This document shows, piece by piece, positions 41,439-41,593 of a stretch of DNA of 41,593 bases (the first letter of the stretch is position 1; each line of letters begins with the position of its first letter). The notes beneath the pieces were generated by a model that searched no databases, was not told the origin of the DNA, and was given only the letters and a program-made list of their open reading frames with translations. A program made the position numbers and the translations under genes. Source of the stretch: Saprospiraceae bacterium (GTDB lineage: Bacteria > Bacteroidota > Bacteroidia > Chitinophagales > Saprospiraceae); assembly GCA_022841345.1 (NCBI GenBank), contig JALHRR010000042.1:1-41593 (forward strand). Direction: 5' to 3'.

Positions 41439-41593
41439 GGGATTAATTGCATTGATTCCTGAGATGAGGGGCTGCATGATTTAGTGGAAGAGGGATTAAT
41501 TGCATTGATCCCTAAAGTGAGGGGTCGACGAATTAGGGAAAGAGGGATTAATTGCATTGGGTCCCTAAAGTGAGGGGTCGACAAATTAGGGAA
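41439..41593. repeat. 52-53 bp tandem repeat, at least three copies, truncated by the window end
   Basis: Units start at 41439, 41492 and 41544 with GGGATTAATTGCATTG; the period is 53 then 52, so it is not codon-based. Units two and three are almost identical, while the first has diverged. In unit two GGGATTAAT pairs with ATTGATCCC (41492-41500 with 41504-41512, one G·T), and CCCTAA (41510-41515) pairs with TTAGGG (41533-41538). The two stems share CCC and exclude each other. The palindrome GTCGAC recurs in units two and three. The array runs off the window, so the copy number is unknown. Confidence 0.9.

Noticed and set aside
41439-41593. CRISPR array as an explanation for the terminal repeats
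   Set aside because: The repeats are contiguous 52-53 bp units without unique spacers, and no cas gene is present.

Overview
The window looks like a chromosomal stretch of a Bacteroidota bacterium, most likely of the Saprospiria/Chitinophagia type (lineage is inferred). The signs are a large secreted protein with a type IX secretion (T9SS) sorting domain, LytS/LytTR two-component genes, Bacteroidota-style -7 elements (TAnnTTTG), A-rich leaders without Shine-Dalgarno sequences, DUF2892/DUF6132 sulfur genes, and an ECF sigma factor next to beta-barrel proteins. Base composition is moderately AT-rich. I see no insertion sequence, prophage or CRISPR array. The content is mainly housekeeping plus several lineage-specific operons.

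Layout. 1-4.4 kb: UbiA-like membrane protein, tandem universal stress protein, and a coupled saccharopine dehydrogenase-like/polysaccharide flippase pair. 4.5-6.8 kb: cytidine deaminase, then a compact sulfur-handling operon on the minus strand (Crp/Fnr regulator, DUF2892, DUF6132, two rhodaneses). 6.8-10.2 kb: effector-binding protein divergent from creD, two small proteins of unknown function and a GNAT acetyltransferase. 10.2-14.4 kb (minus): ABC1 kinase and TetR regulator, then folE-SDR-flavin reductase. 14.5-16 kb: dihydrolipoyl dehydrogenase with a clear terminator. 16-19.2 kb (minus): an SPFH protein translationally coupled to a divergent NAD-kinase-fold protein, and a queD-folE pair. 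19.4-22.1 kb: LytS-type kinase, LytTR regulator and fructosamine-kinase-like protein. 22.2-27.5 kb: T9SS cargo with dockerin-like and cohesin-like parts, a 475-residue AT-rich protein of unknown function, and photolyase. 27.6-30.3 kb: dnaK with a structured leader, an orphan Phd/YefM antitoxin, and tRNA-Arg(CCG). 30.4-34.7 kb: molybdenum cluster with a MobA-FdhD fusion, a DUF7009-like protein and an FdhF/YdeP oxidoreductase. 34.8-36.4 kb: peptidase T and an 8Fe ferredoxin. 36.5-41.3 kb (minus): LVIVD-repeat lipoprotein, two paralogous outer-membrane proteins, ECF sigma factor, and a protein joining a cytoplasmic tail, one membrane helix and a beta-barrel. The window ends inside a 52-53 bp tandem repeat whose units can form two mutually exclusive hairpins.

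The least ordinary parts are the sigma/trans-envelope barrel operon, the SPFH-NAD kinase pair, the MobA-FdhD fusion, the sulfur operon with a cysteine-bearing Crp/Fnr regulator, and the terminal repeat. None is proven to be a new system from sequence alone.
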